Shown: positions 6,654-6,670 of the stretch, one piece after another
Layout of the letters: each line of letters begins with the position of its first letter
Position numbering within the stretch: the stretch's first letter is position 1
NCBI GenBank assembly: GCA_937858455.1
Contig: CALLYN010000989.1
Coordinates: 1-6,670, forward strand
Source of the DNA: an uncultured Kouleothrix sp.
GTDB taxonomy: Bacteria; Chloroflexota; Chloroflexia; Chloroflexales; Roseiflexaceae
Direction of reading: 5' to 3'
DNA length: 6,670 bases
The notes under the pieces: model-generated
The model's input: the letters and a program-made list of their open reading frames with translations, nothing else
Database searches by the model: none
What the model was told of the DNA's origin: nothing
Translations under genes and position numbers: made by a program

Positions 6654-6670
6654 GAGGGGCTATGCCCCTC
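6654..6670. repeat. GC-rich hairpin reaching the right edge, probably truncated
   Basis: GAGGGGC (6654-6660), loop TAT, GCCCCTC (6664-6670) form a perfect 7-bp stem ending exactly at the last base. The left arm is preceded by AAAAGGGGGTGCGC (6640-6653), so the full palindrome may be much longer if its complement follows beyond the window. It could be the terminator of an upstream neighbour or a dispersed palindromic repeat. Confidence 0.5.

Overview
The window is high-GC bacterial DNA carrying four protein-coding genes. It has no RNA genes, recognisable insertion sequences or CRISPR arrays. The strong G/C third-position bias produces long antisense open frames that are not genes. Gene content and base composition would fit a Chloroflexota-type or similar high-GC environmental bacterium, but nothing here is diagnostic and that placement is a guess.

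Layout, left to right. (1) Positions 1-1470, minus strand: the N-terminal 490 residues of a bacterial glycogen-debranching enzyme (amylo-alpha-1,6-glucosidase type, GH133). Its 3' end lies beyond the left edge. (2) Positions 1471-1631: a divergent intergenic region with a long imperfect inverted repeat. (3) Positions 1632-2192, plus strand: a 186-residue DUF1905 + YdeI/OmdA-type protein of unknown function, clearly lower in GC than its neighbours. (4) Positions 2193-2425: a convergent intergenic region with a perfect 18-bp-arm hairpin, a short 21-bp-period tandem repeat and a second small hairpin. (5) Positions 2426-5167, minus strand: a 913-residue GH63/MGH1-like glucosidase. (6) Positions 5184-6578, minus strand: a 464-residue RclA/mercuric-reductase-like flavoprotein disulfide reductase, 16 nt upstream of the glucosidase and probably co-transcribed with it. 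(7) Positions 6579-6670: the upstream region of that operon, with two hairpins, the second reaching the last base of the window.

How the genes may work together: two cytoplasmic alpha-glucan or alpha-glucoside enzymes lie on the same strand, which suggests a storage-polysaccharide or compatible-solute turnover neighbourhood. The flavoprotein reductase leads the operon that contains one of them, a pairing with no obvious biochemical logic. The lower-GC plus-strand gene and its repeat-rich flanks interrupt the minus-strand series and look like a later insertion (inference).

I did not find a convincing new multi-gene system. The items most worth a second look are the palindromic and tandem repeat elements between genes and the reductase-glucosidase operon.
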